A stretch of 64,000 bases of DNA. Source: Streptomyces chumphonensis. GTDB taxonomy: Bacteria; Actinomycetota; Actinomycetes; Streptomycetales; Streptomycetaceae. Position 1 is the stretch's first letter. Each line of letters starts with the position of its first letter. The stretch is taken from assembly GCF_014779715.1 (NCBI RefSeq), contig NZ_JACXYU010000012.1:62001-126000 (forward strand). Direction: 5' to 3'. Positions 8,484-17,463 of this stretch are shown piece by piece. The notes under the pieces were generated by a model that was given only the letters and a program-made list of their open reading frames with translations, did not search any database and was not told where the DNA came from. The position numbers were made by a program, and so were the translations under genes.

Positions 8484-9245
8484 ATGTCCAGCACCGAGCA
8501 GCGCGTCGCGGTCGTGACGGGCGCAGCACGAGGTATCGGCGCGGCCACCGCCGTCCGGCTGGCCGAGGAGGGCCGGGCCGTCGCGGTGCTCGACCTCGAC
8601 GAGGGCGCGTGCAAGGACACCGTGGAGACGATCACCGCGGCCGGTGGCCGGGCGCTCGCCGTCGGCTGCGACGTCTCCGACGCCGGTCAGGTCGAGGCGG
8701 CCCTCGCGAGGATCGCCACGGAGCTCGGTCCTCCGGTCGTCCTGGTGAACAACGCGGGCGTCCTGCGGGACAACCTCCTGTTCAAGATGAGCGAGTCGGA
8801 CTGGGACACCGTGATGAACGTGCACCTGCGTGGCGCGTTCCTGATGTCGCGCGGCTGCCAGAAGCACATGGTGGACGCGGGATTCGGCCGCATCGTGAAC
8901 CTCTCCTCCAGCTCGGCCCTCGGCAACCGCGGCCAGGCCAACTACTCGGCGGCCAAGGCCGGCCTGCAGGGCCTGACCAAGACCCTGGCCAAGGAGCTCG
9001 GCAAGTTCGGGGTGACGGCCAACGCGGTCGCCCCCGGTTTCATCGCCACCGACATGACGGCGGCCACCGCCGCCCGCGTCGGCATGGACTTCGAGGACTT
9101 CCAGGCCGCCGCCGCCTCGCAGATCCCGGTGCAGCGGGTGGGACGCCCGGAGGACGTGGCCGGTGCCGTCGCCTACTTCACCCGGGACGACAACGGCTTC
9201 GTCTCCGGCCAGGTCCTGTACGTCGCCGGCGGACCCCTCGACTGA
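8484..9245 (+). CDS. fabG: 3-oxoacyl-ACP reductase-like SDR
   Basis: 253 aa from ATG 8484, with GAGGAG at 8471-8476. A classical short-chain dehydrogenase: cofactor loop TGAARGIG near residues 13-20, NNAG, catalytic Ser and YSAAK (Tyr/Lys). The VVTGAARGIGAATA and NFG-free C-terminus match FabG-type NADPH-dependent ketoacyl reductases. It is followed after 33 bp by a second SDR on the same strand. Isolated from other fatty-acid synthase genes, so it may serve beta-oxidation, polyketide or ketoacyl-CoA metabolism instead of housekeeping fatty-acid synthesis (inference). Confidence 0.8.
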   Translation: MSSTEQRVAVVTGAARGIGAATAVRLAEEGRAVAVLDLDEGACKDTVETITAAGGRALAVGCDVSDAGQVEAALARIATELGPPVVLVNNAGVLRDNLLFKMSESDWDTVMNVHLRGAFLMSRGCQKHMVDAGFGRIVNLSSSSALGNRGQANYSAAKAGLQGLTKTLAKELGKFGVTANAVAPGFIATDMTAATAARVGMDFEDFQAAAASQIPVQRVGRPEDVAGAVAYFTRDDNGFVSGQVLYVAGGPLD

Positions 9246-9278
9246 CCGGGCCACCCCGAGAGATAAGGCAGGACAGCG

Positions 9279-10034
9279 ATGACAGCGCCCGACACCGGTC
9301 GCGTCGCCCTGGTCACCGGCGGGAGCCGGGGAATCGGCTACGGCATCGCGCAGGCCCTCGTGGCCCGTGGCGACCGCGTCTGCATCACCGGACGCGACGA
9401 GCAGTCCCTCCGGGAGGCCGTCGCATCCCTCGGGCCCGAGCGCGCCATGGGCGTGGCGGGCAAGGCCCGGGACGAAGCGCACCAGGCCGAGGCCGTGGAG
9501 CGGGTCATGGACACCTGGGGCCGGGTCGACCATCTGGTCAACAACGCCGGCACCAACCCCGTCTTCGGCCCGCTCGCCGAGCTGGACCTGGAGGTGGCGC
9601 GCAAGGTCTTCGAGACGAACGTCGTCTCGGCCCTCGGGTTCGCCCAGCGCACCTGGGCGGCCTGGCAGCGCGACAACGGCGGGACGATCCTCAACATCGC
9701 CTCGGTCGCGGGTGTCAGTGCCTCGCCGTTCGTGGGCGCCTACGGCGTCAGCAAGGCGGCGATGGTCAACCTGACGCTTCAGCTCGCCCACGAGATGGCG
9801 CCCGGCGTGCGGGTCAACGCCCTCGCCCCGGCGGTGGTCAAGACCCGGTTCGCCGCGGCCCTGTACGAGGGCCGTGAGGAGGAGACGGTGCGCCGCTACC
9901 CCCTCGGACGCCTCGGACTGCCGGAGGACATCGGCGGCGCGGCGGCGTTCCTCACCTCGGAGGACGCCGGGTGGGTCACCGGCCAGACCCTGGTGCTCGA
10001 CGGCGGCCTCTTCCTCAACGCGGGCGTGGCCTGA
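9279..10034 (+). CDS. SDR family oxidoreductase
   Basis: 251 aa from ATG 9279, downstream of an AGGACAG ribosome-binding site. It has the cofactor motif TGGSRGIG, NNAG, an N-S-Y-K type active site (SVAGVSAS and YGVSKAA) and a C-terminal TGQTLVLDGG. It forms a two-gene operon with the preceding FabG-like reductase; the pair is about 40-45% alike by eye and may have arisen by duplication or act on successive substrates. Exact substrate not predictable. Confidence 0.8.
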   Translation: MTAPDTGRVALVTGGSRGIGYGIAQALVARGDRVCITGRDEQSLREAVASLGPERAMGVAGKARDEAHQAEAVERVMDTWGRVDHLVNNAGTNPVFGPLAELDLEVARKVFETNVVSALGFAQRTWAAWQRDNGGTILNIASVAGVSASPFVGAYGVSKAAMVNLTLQLAHEMAPGVRVNALAPAVVKTRFAAALYEGREEETVRRYPLGRLGLPEDIGGAAAFLTSEDAGWVTGQTLVLDGGLFLNAGVA

Positions 10035-10063
10035 CGGCGTCGGCCCCACCCGCGCGCTCGTCC

Positions 10064-10100
10064 GGACCGGCGCCGGCCCCGAGGGGGTCGGCGCCGGTCC
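10064..10100 (+). terminator. Strong hairpin terminator after the SDR pair
   Basis: A 17-bp stem (10064-10080 with 10084-10100, one G-U pair) and a 3-nt loop lie 30 bp after the second SDR stop. The remaining sequence to 10376 holds no gene. It should contain the promoter of the solute-binding protein; a weak TGTAGT-17-TAGGGT pair before about 10233 is possible but poor. Confidence 0.75.
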
Positions 10101-10376
10101 GCGTGGTCGGAGGACGGGCCGATGAACACCGGTGAGTCACCGTCGCTGCCGGTTCCGTGACGGTCGTGCGAACCGATGCAGAGGTGGTTGATCCGTCCAT
10201 GTAGTTCCGGCGTTTGCTGCGGTAGGGTCTGCGTCGTCACAGGCTGCGGGGTCCGCCGCCGCACCTGGTGCGTTCCGCGCGGGGGGCCGAGAGTGGGCGA
10301 GTACCTCTTCCCAGCCGGCGAGTCCTGTCGCACGCACCGAGATCCGTTGTGGCCCCGTTCATCGAGGAGCGTGCAC

Positions 10377-11963
10377 GTGTTCAGCCGGAAGAGGCTTCTC
10401 CGAAGCATGGCGGCAGGGTCGGTCATCACCCTGCTCGCCGGTTGCGCTTCACTGACCGGAGGAAGCGACGCGGAGGACGAGCCCATCATCGTCGGCACGA
10501 CCAGCGCACCGAGCGCGCTGGACCCGGCGGGGGCCTGGGACGGGTCCTGGGAGCTGTTCCGCAACGTCTACCAGACGCTGCTGCACTTCCCGAGCTCCAG
10601 CGGCACGCCGGCCCCCGACGCCGCCAAGAGCTGTGCGTTCACGGACAACAGCAGCCAGGTGTACCGGTGCGAGCTCAAGGAGGGCCTGAAGTTCTCCAGC
10701 GGCCGTCCGCTGGACGCGGAGGCCGTGAAGTACTCGATCGAGCGGACGATCGACATCGCCGCGCCGCTCGGCCCGGCGCAGCTGCTGGAGTCGCTGGACC
10801 GGGTCGAGACCAGCGGTGACCGCACGGTCGTCTTCCACCTGAAGAAGTCCAACGCCACGTTCCCGCTCATCCTGGCCACGCCGGCCGCCTCACTCGTCGA
10901 CCCCGAGGTCTACCCGGCCGACAAGCTGCGGGAGTCCGAGAAGGTGACGGCCTCGGGCCCCTACGAGCTGAAGTCCTACCGGCGCGACAAGGAGGCGGTG
11001 CTCGTCAGGAACACCGACTACCAGGGCTCCGCCGAGCTGAAGAACGACGCGGTGACCATCCGCTACTTCCAGGACTCCGACCGGATGATGCAGGCGCTGG
11101 AGAAGGAGGAGGTCGACCTGACCTTCCGCGGCCTGACCCCGGACCACATCAGCGCCGTACGGGAGGGCGACTTCGGGAACAAGGACGTCTCGCTGCACGA
11201 CGTCGTCGGGACCGAGATCCGTTACCTGGTCTTCAACCCGGGGCTCGGGGCCGCCGGTGACGCCGCCGTGCGTCAGGCGATAGCCCAGCTCGTGGACCGC
11301 AAGGCCCTGGTGCGCGAGGTCCACCAGCGCACCGTCGAGCCGCTGTACTCGATGGTGCCCGGGGGCATCACCGGCCACACCAGCGCGTTCTTCGACGAGT
11401 ACGGTGAGCCGAACCAGAAGAAGGCCGAGGAGCTGCTCTCCGCCGCCGGGGTGAGCACGCCGGTGGAGCTGACGTTCTCCTACACCACCGAACGCTACGG
11501 CTCCGCCACGAAGGCCGAGTTCGAGGAGATCCAGAGCCAGCTCAACTCCACGGGTCTCTTCTCGATAGAGATCGAGCACAAGCCGACCTGGGACGAGTTC
11601 CAGAGCGGGGTCAAGGAGGGCGAGTACGAGGTCTTCGGCCGCGGCTGGTTCCCCGACTTCCCGGACGCCGACAACTTCATCGGCCCGTTCGTCGGCGGTG
11701 AGAACGCCGTCGGTGTGCCGTACGAGGACGCCGAGCTGACCGAGGAGCTGCTGCCGGAGTCGCGGCGGCAGAGCGACCGCGCGGCGGCCGGCAGCGTCCT
11801 GAAGGAGGCCCAGCGCATCCTCGCCGAGGACGCCCGGTTGATCCCGCTCTGGCAGGGCCGCGTGTACATCGCCGCGCACGACGAGATCGCGGGCATCGAG
11901 TGGACGATCGACTCCTCGACGATCATGCGGGTGTGGGAGCTGCACCGTAAGGCGAGCTGGTAG
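10377..11963 (+). CDS. Family 5 extracellular solute-binding lipoprotein (peptide type)
   Basis: 528 aa. GTG 10377 lies 7 nt after GAGGAG (10364-10369). A short basic N-terminus and hydrophobic segment end in the lipobox LAGC with Cys23, so the mature protein is lipid-anchored outside the membrane. The remainder is a full family 5 peptide/nickel-binding domain (SALDPAGAWDG, GRPLDAEAVKYSIERT, VRQAIAQLVDRKAL). Such proteins deliver oligopeptides to Opp/Dpp-type ABC importers. No permease or ATPase genes are adjacent, so this is an orphan receptor that would have to use a transporter encoded elsewhere. Confidence 0.85.
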   Translation: MFSRKRLLRSMAAGSVITLLAGCASLTGGSDAEDEPIIVGTTSAPSALDPAGAWDGSWELFRNVYQTLLHFPSSSGTPAPDAAKSCAFTDNSSQVYRCELKEGLKFSSGRPLDAEAVKYSIERTIDIAAPLGPAQLLESLDRVETSGDRTVVFHLKKSNATFPLILATPAASLVDPEVYPADKLRESEKVTASGPYELKSYRRDKEAVLVRNTDYQGSAELKNDAVTIRYFQDSDRMMQALEKEEVDLTFRGLTPDHISAVREGDFGNKDVSLHDVVGTEIRYLVFNPGLGAAGDAAVRQAIAQLVDRKALVREVHQRTVEPLYSMVPGGITGHTSAFFDEYGEPNQKKAEELLSAAGVSTPVELTFSYTTERYGSATKAEFEEIQSQLNSTGLFSIEIEHKPTWDEFQSGVKEGEYEVFGRGWFPDFPDADNFIGPFVGGENAVGVPYEDAELTEELLPESRRQSDRAAAGSVLKEAQRILAEDARLIPLWQGRVYIAAHDEIAGIEWTIDSSTIMRVWELHRKASW

Positions 11964-12051
11964 CCGCACTGTCAGTGTGCGGCGGTACGTTCGATGGCGC
12001 CCGGCGGTTCCTCCGCCGGGCGCCATCGCGTATTCACGGAGGGGTGACCAG

Positions 12052-12732
12052 GTGATCGACATGCTGCCCGCGTCCTGGCAGGACGTACTCGGCGAGGAGC
12101 TCGACAAGCCCTACTTCAAGGAGCTGACGGAGTTCGTCGAGGAGGAGCGGGCGCGCGGTCCGGTGTACCCGCCGCGCGAGGAGGTCTTCGCCGCGCTGGA
12201 CGCGACACCCTTCGACCGGGTCAAGGTGCTGATCCTCGGCCAGGACCCCTACCACGGCGAGGGCCAGGGGCACGGGCTGTGCTTCTCGGTGCGCCCCGGG
12301 GTGCGCGTCCCGCCGTCCCTGCGCAACATCTACAAGGAGCTGCACGCGGAGCTGGGGCACCCGGTGCCGGACAACGGCTACCTCATGCCGTGGGCGCGCC
12401 AGGGCGTGCTCCTGCTCAACGCCGTGCTCACCGTGCGCGCCGGAGAAGCCAACGCGCACAAGGGCAAGGGCTGGGAACAGTTCACCGACGCCGTGATCCG
12501 TGCCGTCTCCGCCCGGCGCGACCCGGCGGTGTTCGTGCTGTGGGGGAACTACGCGCGGAAGAAGCTGCGGCTGATCGACACCTCGCGGCACGCCGTCGTG
12601 GAGGGGGCGCACCCCTCGCCGCTCTCGGCGAAGCGGTTCTTCGGCTCCCGGCCCTTCGGCCGCATCGACGAAGCCGTCGCCGCGCAGGGGCACGCGCCCA
12701 TCGACTGGCGCATTCCCGACCTGGCGGGCTGA
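12052..12732 (+). CDS. ung: Uracil-DNA glycosylase, family 1
   Basis: 226 aa. Removes uracil from DNA to start base-excision repair. The water-activating loop GQDPYH is at residues 63-68 (catalytic Asp65), and the minor-groove loop HPSPLSA is at 187-193 with catalytic His187; both are intact. Length is typical of the family. GTG 12052 follows GGAGG at 12038-12042; ATG 12061 is an alternative. A strong hairpin follows the stop, so the gene is probably monocistronic. Confidence 0.95.
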   Translation: MIDMLPASWQDVLGEELDKPYFKELTEFVEEERARGPVYPPREEVFAALDATPFDRVKVLILGQDPYHGEGQGHGLCFSVRPGVRVPPSLRNIYKELHAELGHPVPDNGYLMPWARQGVLLLNAVLTVRAGEANAHKGKGWEQFTDAVIRAVSARRDPAVFVLWGNYARKKLRLIDTSRHAVVEGAHPSPLSAKRFFGSRPFGRIDEAVAAQGHAPIDWRIPDLAG

Positions 12733-12744
12733 GCGCCTGTCGTG

Positions 12745-12783
12745 GATCCGCCGCCCCGGCCGCTAGCGTCGGGGCGGCGGATC
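12745..12783 (+). terminator. Hairpin terminator after ung
   Basis: Perfect 14-bp inverted repeat (12745-12758 with 12770-12783) around an 11-nt loop, starting 13 bp after the ung stop and ending 59 bp before the next start. Confidence 0.75.
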
Positions 12784-12842
12784 GCCCCGCCCCCGGACGC
12801 CGGCGCCCCCGGCCGCCCGTCCCCACCGCACGGGAGAACCAG

Positions 12843-13349
12843 GTGAACCAGCAGACCCCGGCCGAGCAGGCGATGACGACCCGGATCGGCCAGGCCGTGA
12901 TGCTGCTGCACGGTGGCGACCGCGAGGAGGCGCGCAACCGCTTCTCCGCGCTGTGGGCCGAGTTGGACCACGACCGCGACCACCTCCACCGCGTCACGGT
13001 CGCCCACTACATGGCCGACACCCAGGACGACCCGCAGGCCGAGCTCGCCTGGGACCTGCGCGCGCTCGGGGCGGCCGAGGCACTGGCCGGAGCGCGGGCG
13101 GGCTTCGGGGGCCACGAGGTCGTCGTCCGCGGCCTCTACCCCTCCCTCCACCTCAACCTGGCCGCCGACTACCTCAAGCTCGCCCAGCACACCGCCGCCC
13201 GCCGGGAGCTGGACCGCTGCCACGCCGTGCTGGACGCCCTGGGCGACGACGCGTACGGCAGCGGCGTCCGGGCCGCCGTCGGCCGCCTGGAGCTGCGGCT
13301 GGCCGAGGCGGGCGGGGAGCCGCAGCGCCCGGACGGTCAGTCGCCGTAG
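12843..13349 (+). CDS. Small TPR-like helical protein
   Basis: 168 aa from GTG 12843, after GGGAGAACC. It is all-helical in appearance with tetratricopeptide-like spacing (YPSLHLNLAADYLKLAQHTAA, then ARRELDRCHAVLDALGDD). There is no signal peptide or catalytic motif. Homologues of this layout are frequent hypothetical proteins in Streptomyces; a protein-protein interaction role is the only reasonable inference. Its last 13 bp overlap the 3' end of the convergent lipoprotein gene. Confidence 0.75.
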   Translation: MNQQTPAEQAMTTRIGQAVMLLHGGDREEARNRFSALWAELDHDRDHLHRVTVAHYMADTQDDPQAELAWDLRALGAAEALAGARAGFGGHEVVVRGLYPSLHLNLAADYLKLAQHTAARRELDRCHAVLDALGDDAYGSGVRAAVGRLELRLAEAGGEPQRPDGQSP

Positions 13350-13798
13350 GCGGCCCGGCAGTGGTCCCCGACGCGGCTGCCGGACTCCCAGCCGCCGTAC
13401 ACCTCCCCGAGCCGGCAGACGTCCGTCCCCCGCGCGGCGGAGGCGACGGGACCGGGCAGCGCGGTGGGCGGTGGCCCGGCCGGGGCCCGGCCACCGGTGG
13501 GCGGCGCCGGAGCCGGAGGTGCTGCGGTCGCCCGGTGCCGCACGCCCGCGCGCCCGTCCCGGGGCGCGCCCTCCGTGATCCCCGCGGAGGCGGCGGTGGG
13601 CCGGGGCCGGGGCGTGGTCAGCGTCTCGCGCGGGCTCGGCACGGCGGACCCGGGCGGGGTGCTCTCCGGGACGTCACCGTGCCGGTCGGCGGCCGGCTCC
13701 GGGCGCTGCTCGGCGGGCACGGTGACGCAGCCGGAGGCCGAGGCCAGGGCCACGCCGGTCAGAAGAAGGGCACAGGAGGCTCGTCGCACCGCACCCAC
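13337..13798 (-). CDS. Putative small lipoprotein
   Basis: 153 aa from GTG 13798; other starts are possible because no clear ribosome-binding site is visible. The N-terminus has basic residues, a hydrophobic core and a lipobox-like ASGC, predicting a lipid-anchored protein. A long Pro/Ala/Thr-rich, probably disordered linker follows, ending in a short conserved-looking module with two cysteines (TDVCRLGEVYGGW and VGDHCRAAYG) that could form a disulfide. Function unknown. It converges with the TPR-like gene, with a 13-bp tail overlap. Confidence 0.6.
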   Translation of the reverse strand: MGAVRRASCALLLTGVALASASGCVTVPAEQRPEPAADRHGDVPESTPPGSAVPSPRETLTTPRPRPTAASAGITEGAPRDGRAGVRHRATAAPPAPAPPTGGRAPAGPPPTALPGPVASAARGTDVCRLGEVYGGWESGSRVGDHCRAAYGD

Positions 13799-13986
13799 TG
13801 TGCCGTACTCGACGGCGTCCGGTAACTCCCCGTGAGGGTGACGCGGGGGCGTCCCACCCGGCCGGAACGCCCCGCCCGCGCCGCGCGCCGTCGCCGGGGC
13901 GCCCAACCGGTGGCCCCGCCCCCGGCGTATGCTGCCCGCGTGCCGAAGGAGCGGCTGTCGTGGCGATCGAGGCGAGGAGACACGCG

Positions 13987-14892
13987 GTGAAGGTCGGCGT
14001 CATCGGGCTGGGAGACATCGCGCAGAAGGCCTACCTCCCCGTGATCGCCGCCCAGCCGGGGCTGGAACCGCACCTGCACACCCGGACCTCCGCCACCCTG
14101 CACCGTCTCGGTGAGACCCACCGCGTCCCCGAGGCCCACCGGCACGAGACGTTCGAGGGGCTGCTCGCGGCCGGCCTCGACGCGGCGTTCGTCCACGCGC
14201 CGACCGCCGTCCACCCCGAGCTGGTCGGCAGGCTGGTGGAGGCGGGCGTCCCCACCTACGTCGACAAGCCGCTGGCCTACGACCTCGCCGCGTCCCAGCG
14301 CCTCGTCGACCTCGCGGAACAGCGGCACGTCAGCCTCGCCGTCGGCTTCAACCGGCGTTTCGCCCCGGCCTACGCCCAGTGCCGCGAGCACCCGCGCGAC
14401 CTGATCCTGATGCAGAAGAACCGGGTGGGCCTGCCCGAGGAACCGCGTTCCCTGGTCTACGACGACTTCATCCACGTCGTCGACACCCTGCGCTTCCTCG
14501 CCCCCGCCCCGCACGACCGCGTCGACGTCCGCGCCCGGGTCCGGGACGGGTTGCTCCACCACGTCGTCCTCCAGCTCTCCGGCGACACCTTCACCGCCGT
14601 GGGCATCATGAACCGGCTCTCGGGATCGGCGGAGGAGGTCCTGGAGGTGTCCGGTCAGGACACCAAGCGCGAGGTCCGCAACCTCGCGGAGGTCATCGAC
14701 CACAAGGGCCAGCCCAGCGTCCGCCGCCGAGGCGACTGGGTACCGGTGGCCCGGCAGCGGGGCATCGAGCAGGCCGTCCTCTCCTTCCTCGACGCGGTAC
14801 GGGCCGGCGTGACGCTCAGTGCCGCGGACGCCCTGCGCACCCACGAACTGTGCGAGCAGGTCATCACCGACATCCGGCAGCACGTCGCCTGA
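13987..14892 (+). CDS. Gfo/Idh/MocA family oxidoreductase
   Basis: 301 aa from GTG 13987, which sits 7 nt after GAGGAGA (13973-13979). The N-terminal Rossmann fold has the dinucleotide motif VGVIGLGDIAQKAY (3-16), and the family EKP signature appears as DKP (VPTYVDKPLAYD). The GFNRRFAP segment is also typical. Such enzymes oxidise or reduce sugars, inositols or modified heterocycles with NAD(P). No sugar-pathway neighbours help define the substrate. Its last 29 bp overlap the convergent lnt gene. Confidence 0.85.
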   Translation: MKVGVIGLGDIAQKAYLPVIAAQPGLEPHLHTRTSATLHRLGETHRVPEAHRHETFEGLLAAGLDAAFVHAPTAVHPELVGRLVEAGVPTYVDKPLAYDLAASQRLVDLAEQRHVSLAVGFNRRFAPAYAQCREHPRDLILMQKNRVGLPEEPRSLVYDDFIHVVDTLRFLAPAPHDRVDVRARVRDGLLHHVVLQLSGDTFTAVGIMNRLSGSAEEVLEVSGQDTKREVRNLAEVIDHKGQPSVRRRGDWVPVARQRGIEQAVLSFLDAVRAGVTLSAADALRTHELCEQVITDIRQHVA

Positions 14893-16396
14893 CGAGGACG
14901 ACGGCGGCCGCGCCGACCACGCCGATCGACCCGAGCGGCGCCCAGTCGCCCGCCCGCACGAAGAAGGTGCGCCCGCTCGCCAGCGGCACCTCGTACACGT
15001 GCGCCGCGCTCCGGTCCGCGTCCAGGCGCGGTCCGACGCGTGCTCCGTCCGGGCCGTGGACGACACTGACGCCGGTCAGGGTCGCGTGCACCACCGGGCG
15101 TCCCGTCTCGGCCGCCCGCAGCGCGGCCAGCGACGCGTGCTGCCGCGGGGCCCAGCTTCCCTGGAAGCTGCTGGTGGCCGACTGTCCCACCAGGACCTGC
15201 GCACCCTCGCGCACCAGATGCCGGCCCATGTCGGGGAACGCCGTCTCGAAGCAGATCAGTGGGCCGACGCGCACGCCGCCCGCGTTCATCACCACCGGCT
15301 CCGTCCCGCGCACCCGGTCCACGTCGGCCGCACGTCCCACCTCGGTGGCCCAGCCCAGGACGGAACGCAGCGGAACGTACTCCCCGAACGGGACCAGCCG
15401 CATCTTGTCGTACCGGTCGCCGGACGGACCTCCGGCGTCGACCAGCACCGAACTCTTGAAGATCCCCGGACCGCCCACCCGGCGCGCGTCCACGTTGACC
15501 AGCAGGGGTGCGCCGACATCGGCGGAGAGGGCGGCCAGCCGGGCCGCGAGGTCGTCGCGGGCCGACAGGTCGAAGCCCACGCTGCTCTCCGCCCACACCA
15601 CGAGATCCACCTCCCGGCCGCTCAGCGTCCGCGTCAGTTCCACCCCCCGCGCGAACCGGTCACCCGCCTCGGAGAGTTCACCGGGCTGTACGACGGCCAC
15701 CCGCACGGCACCGGTGGTCCGGGGCGGCTGTACCGCGAGCCACGTCCCGGCGATCACCAGTGCGCAGCACCCCAGCGCGGCGGCCGCGGTGCCCCGGACC
15801 GGACGCGTGGCGGGCCGGACGAGCAGCGCGGCGATCCCGACGTTGACGGCCACGATCAGCCAACCGACCAGCCACACCCCGCCCAGCGACGCCAGCCGCA
15901 GGCCCGGCTCCCAGGACCACTGGCTCGCTCCCAGCAGTCCCCACGGGCCGCCCGCGTACTCCCAGGAGCGGATCAGCTCCACCACGAGCCACGCCGAGGG
16001 CAGCACCACGACGGCCGCCGCCGTCCGACCCCGCCCGAGGGGGCCCGCACCGCCCGACCGCGGGCCCGCCACCCCGGCCCGGTCCGCCAGCAGCCGGTGG
16101 GCCAGCGCTCCCCAGGGCGCCCACAGCGCACCCAGCAGCGCCGCGAGGGGCAGGAGGAAGACGTGCAGGTGCGGGGCCAGCCAGTGGTGCGTCGCCAGGA
16201 CGAGGCCGGTGCCGCCGAGCCAGCCGAACCACGCGGCCCGCCGCGCGTCGGGCGCGGCCCGCAGGAGCAGCAGCCAGGGGACGAGCGCGACGAAGGCCAG
16301 CCACCACAGGGCGGGTGCGGGGAAGGCCGCCGCGGGCAGCGCGCCCGCGACCAGGGCCGCGAGGCTCCACCACCGTCGTGCGGGTGCACGTCGCAT
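14864..16396 (-). CDS. lnt: Apolipoprotein N-acyltransferase
   Basis: 510 aa membrane enzyme that N-acylates the diacylglyceryl cysteine of lipoproteins, the last maturation step. About six membrane segments occupy residues 1-200, followed by an external nitrilase domain. The Glu-Lys-Cys catalytic triad is visible in VVWAESSVGF, YDKMRLVPFGEYVP and PLICFETAFPD. A last hydrophobic segment precedes the C-terminus. ATG 16396 follows GGAGGAGG. Streptomyces often carries two Lnt homologues; this is one of them or the only one. Confidence 0.92.
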   Translation of the reverse strand: MRRAPARRWWSLAALVAGALPAAAFPAPALWWLAFVALVPWLLLLRAAPDARRAAWFGWLGGTGLVLATHHWLAPHLHVFLLPLAALLGALWAPWGALAHRLLADRAGVAGPRSGGAGPLGRGRTAAAVVVLPSAWLVVELIRSWEYAGGPWGLLGASQWSWEPGLRLASLGGVWLVGWLIVAVNVGIAALLVRPATRPVRGTAAAALGCCALVIAGTWLAVQPPRTTGAVRVAVVQPGELSEAGDRFARGVELTRTLSGREVDLVVWAESSVGFDLSARDDLAARLAALSADVGAPLLVNVDARRVGGPGIFKSSVLVDAGGPSGDRYDKMRLVPFGEYVPLRSVLGWATEVGRAADVDRVRGTEPVVMNAGGVRVGPLICFETAFPDMGRHLVREGAQVLVGQSATSSFQGSWAPRQHASLAALRAAETGRPVVHATLTGVSVVHGPDGARVGPRLDADRSAAHVYEVPLASGRTFFVRAGDWAPLGSIGVVGAAAVVLVRRRAAGCR

Positions 16397-16459
16397 ACCG
16401 TGCCTCCTCCAGCGGCGGCCGGGGACTCTTCCAGTGTGCCCCGCCCACCGCTTCGGCGA

Positions 16460-17353
16460 TCAGTGGCTCGGCCCCCCGGCGTACGGATCCAGGACGCCGA
16501 CCCAGATGAGGACCAGCAGGGCCGTGCCCAGCGCCACCCGGTAGATCACGAAGGGCAGGAAGCTGCGGGTGGAGATGAACTTCATGAACCACGCGATGAC
16601 CGCGTAGCCGACCAGACCACTCACGATGGTCGCCAGGATCGTGGGCCCCCAGGAGACGTGGCCGCCCTCGTCGCCGATCGCCGTCAGTTCCAGCGCTCCG
16701 GAGGCGAGGACCGCCGGGATGGCCAGGAGGAACGAGTACCGGGCCGCGGCCGCCCGGTTGTAGCCGAGGAAGAGGCCGCCCGTGATCGTCGAGCCCGACC
16801 GGGACATGCCCGGGATGAGGGCGAGGGCCTGGCAGAACCCGTAGAGGATGCCGTCGCGCACCGTCAGGTGCTCCAGGTCCTTGAGCGGCTTCACGGCCCG
16901 GTGACGGCCCCCGCCCCGCTCCGCCCGCTCGGTCGCACGGGTGGCCATCCGGTCCGCGACGCCCAGCACGATCCCGAGGACGATCAGGCTGAACGCGATG
17001 AGCTGGAGGTTGCGGAACGGCCCCTCGATGTAGTCCTTGAGGGTCAGTCCCAGCACGCCGATCGGGAGGCTGCCGACGATGACCAGCCAGCCGATGCGCG
17101 CGTCCAGGTCGCGCCGGGCCTCCTTGTCGACCACGGAACGCGACCACGCCCGGACGATGCGCACGATGTCCTTGCGGAAGTACACCAGCACGGCCACCTC
17201 GGTGCCGATCTGGGCGACCGCGGTGAACGCCGCGCCCGGGTCGGGCCAGCCGGCCGCGACGGCGGTCAGGCGCAGGTGGGCGCTGGAGGAAATCGGCAGG
17301 AATTCGGTGAGCCCCTGGACGACCCCGAGGATGAATGATTCGAACCAGGTCAT
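16460..17353 (-). CDS. uppP: Undecaprenyl-diphosphatase UppP/BacA
   Basis: 297 aa integral membrane phosphatase that recycles undecaprenyl diphosphate to the monophosphate carrier for peptidoglycan and wall polymers; overproduction gives bacitracin resistance. Signatures are QGLTEFLPISSSAH near the N-terminus and PGMSRSGST in the middle, with about eight membrane segments. ATG 17353. It lies 63 bp upstream of lnt on the same strand, giving a possible cell-envelope operon. Confidence 0.95.
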   Translation of the reverse strand: MTWFESFILGVVQGLTEFLPISSSAHLRLTAVAAGWPDPGAAFTAVAQIGTEVAVLVYFRKDIVRIVRAWSRSVVDKEARRDLDARIGWLVIVGSLPIGVLGLTLKDYIEGPFRNLQLIAFSLIVLGIVLGVADRMATRATERAERGGGRHRAVKPLKDLEHLTVRDGILYGFCQALALIPGMSRSGSTITGGLFLGYNRAAAARYSFLLAIPAVLASGALELTAIGDEGGHVSWGPTILATIVSGLVGYAVIAWFMKFISTRSFLPFVIYRVALGTALLVLIWVGVLDPYAGGPSH

Positions 17354-17463
17354 GTCGGGATGCGCTCGTCCTTGTACTCGAGGATGGATACGGGGGCGGA
17401 TCTGTTCGTGGCGGAGGAAGGTACCGGGGGTGTGACCGGTCCGATGCTAGGTCGGGGCACGGC

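Noticed and set aside
8484..10034. Part of a polyketide or other biosynthetic cluster
   Set aside because: No ketosynthase, acyl carrier protein or tailoring genes within the window; the two reductases stand alone.
14819..17338. Long rightward open frame across lnt and uppP
   Set aside because: Composition is Arg/Pro/Gly-rich without domains, and both leftward genes have intact catalytic motifs.
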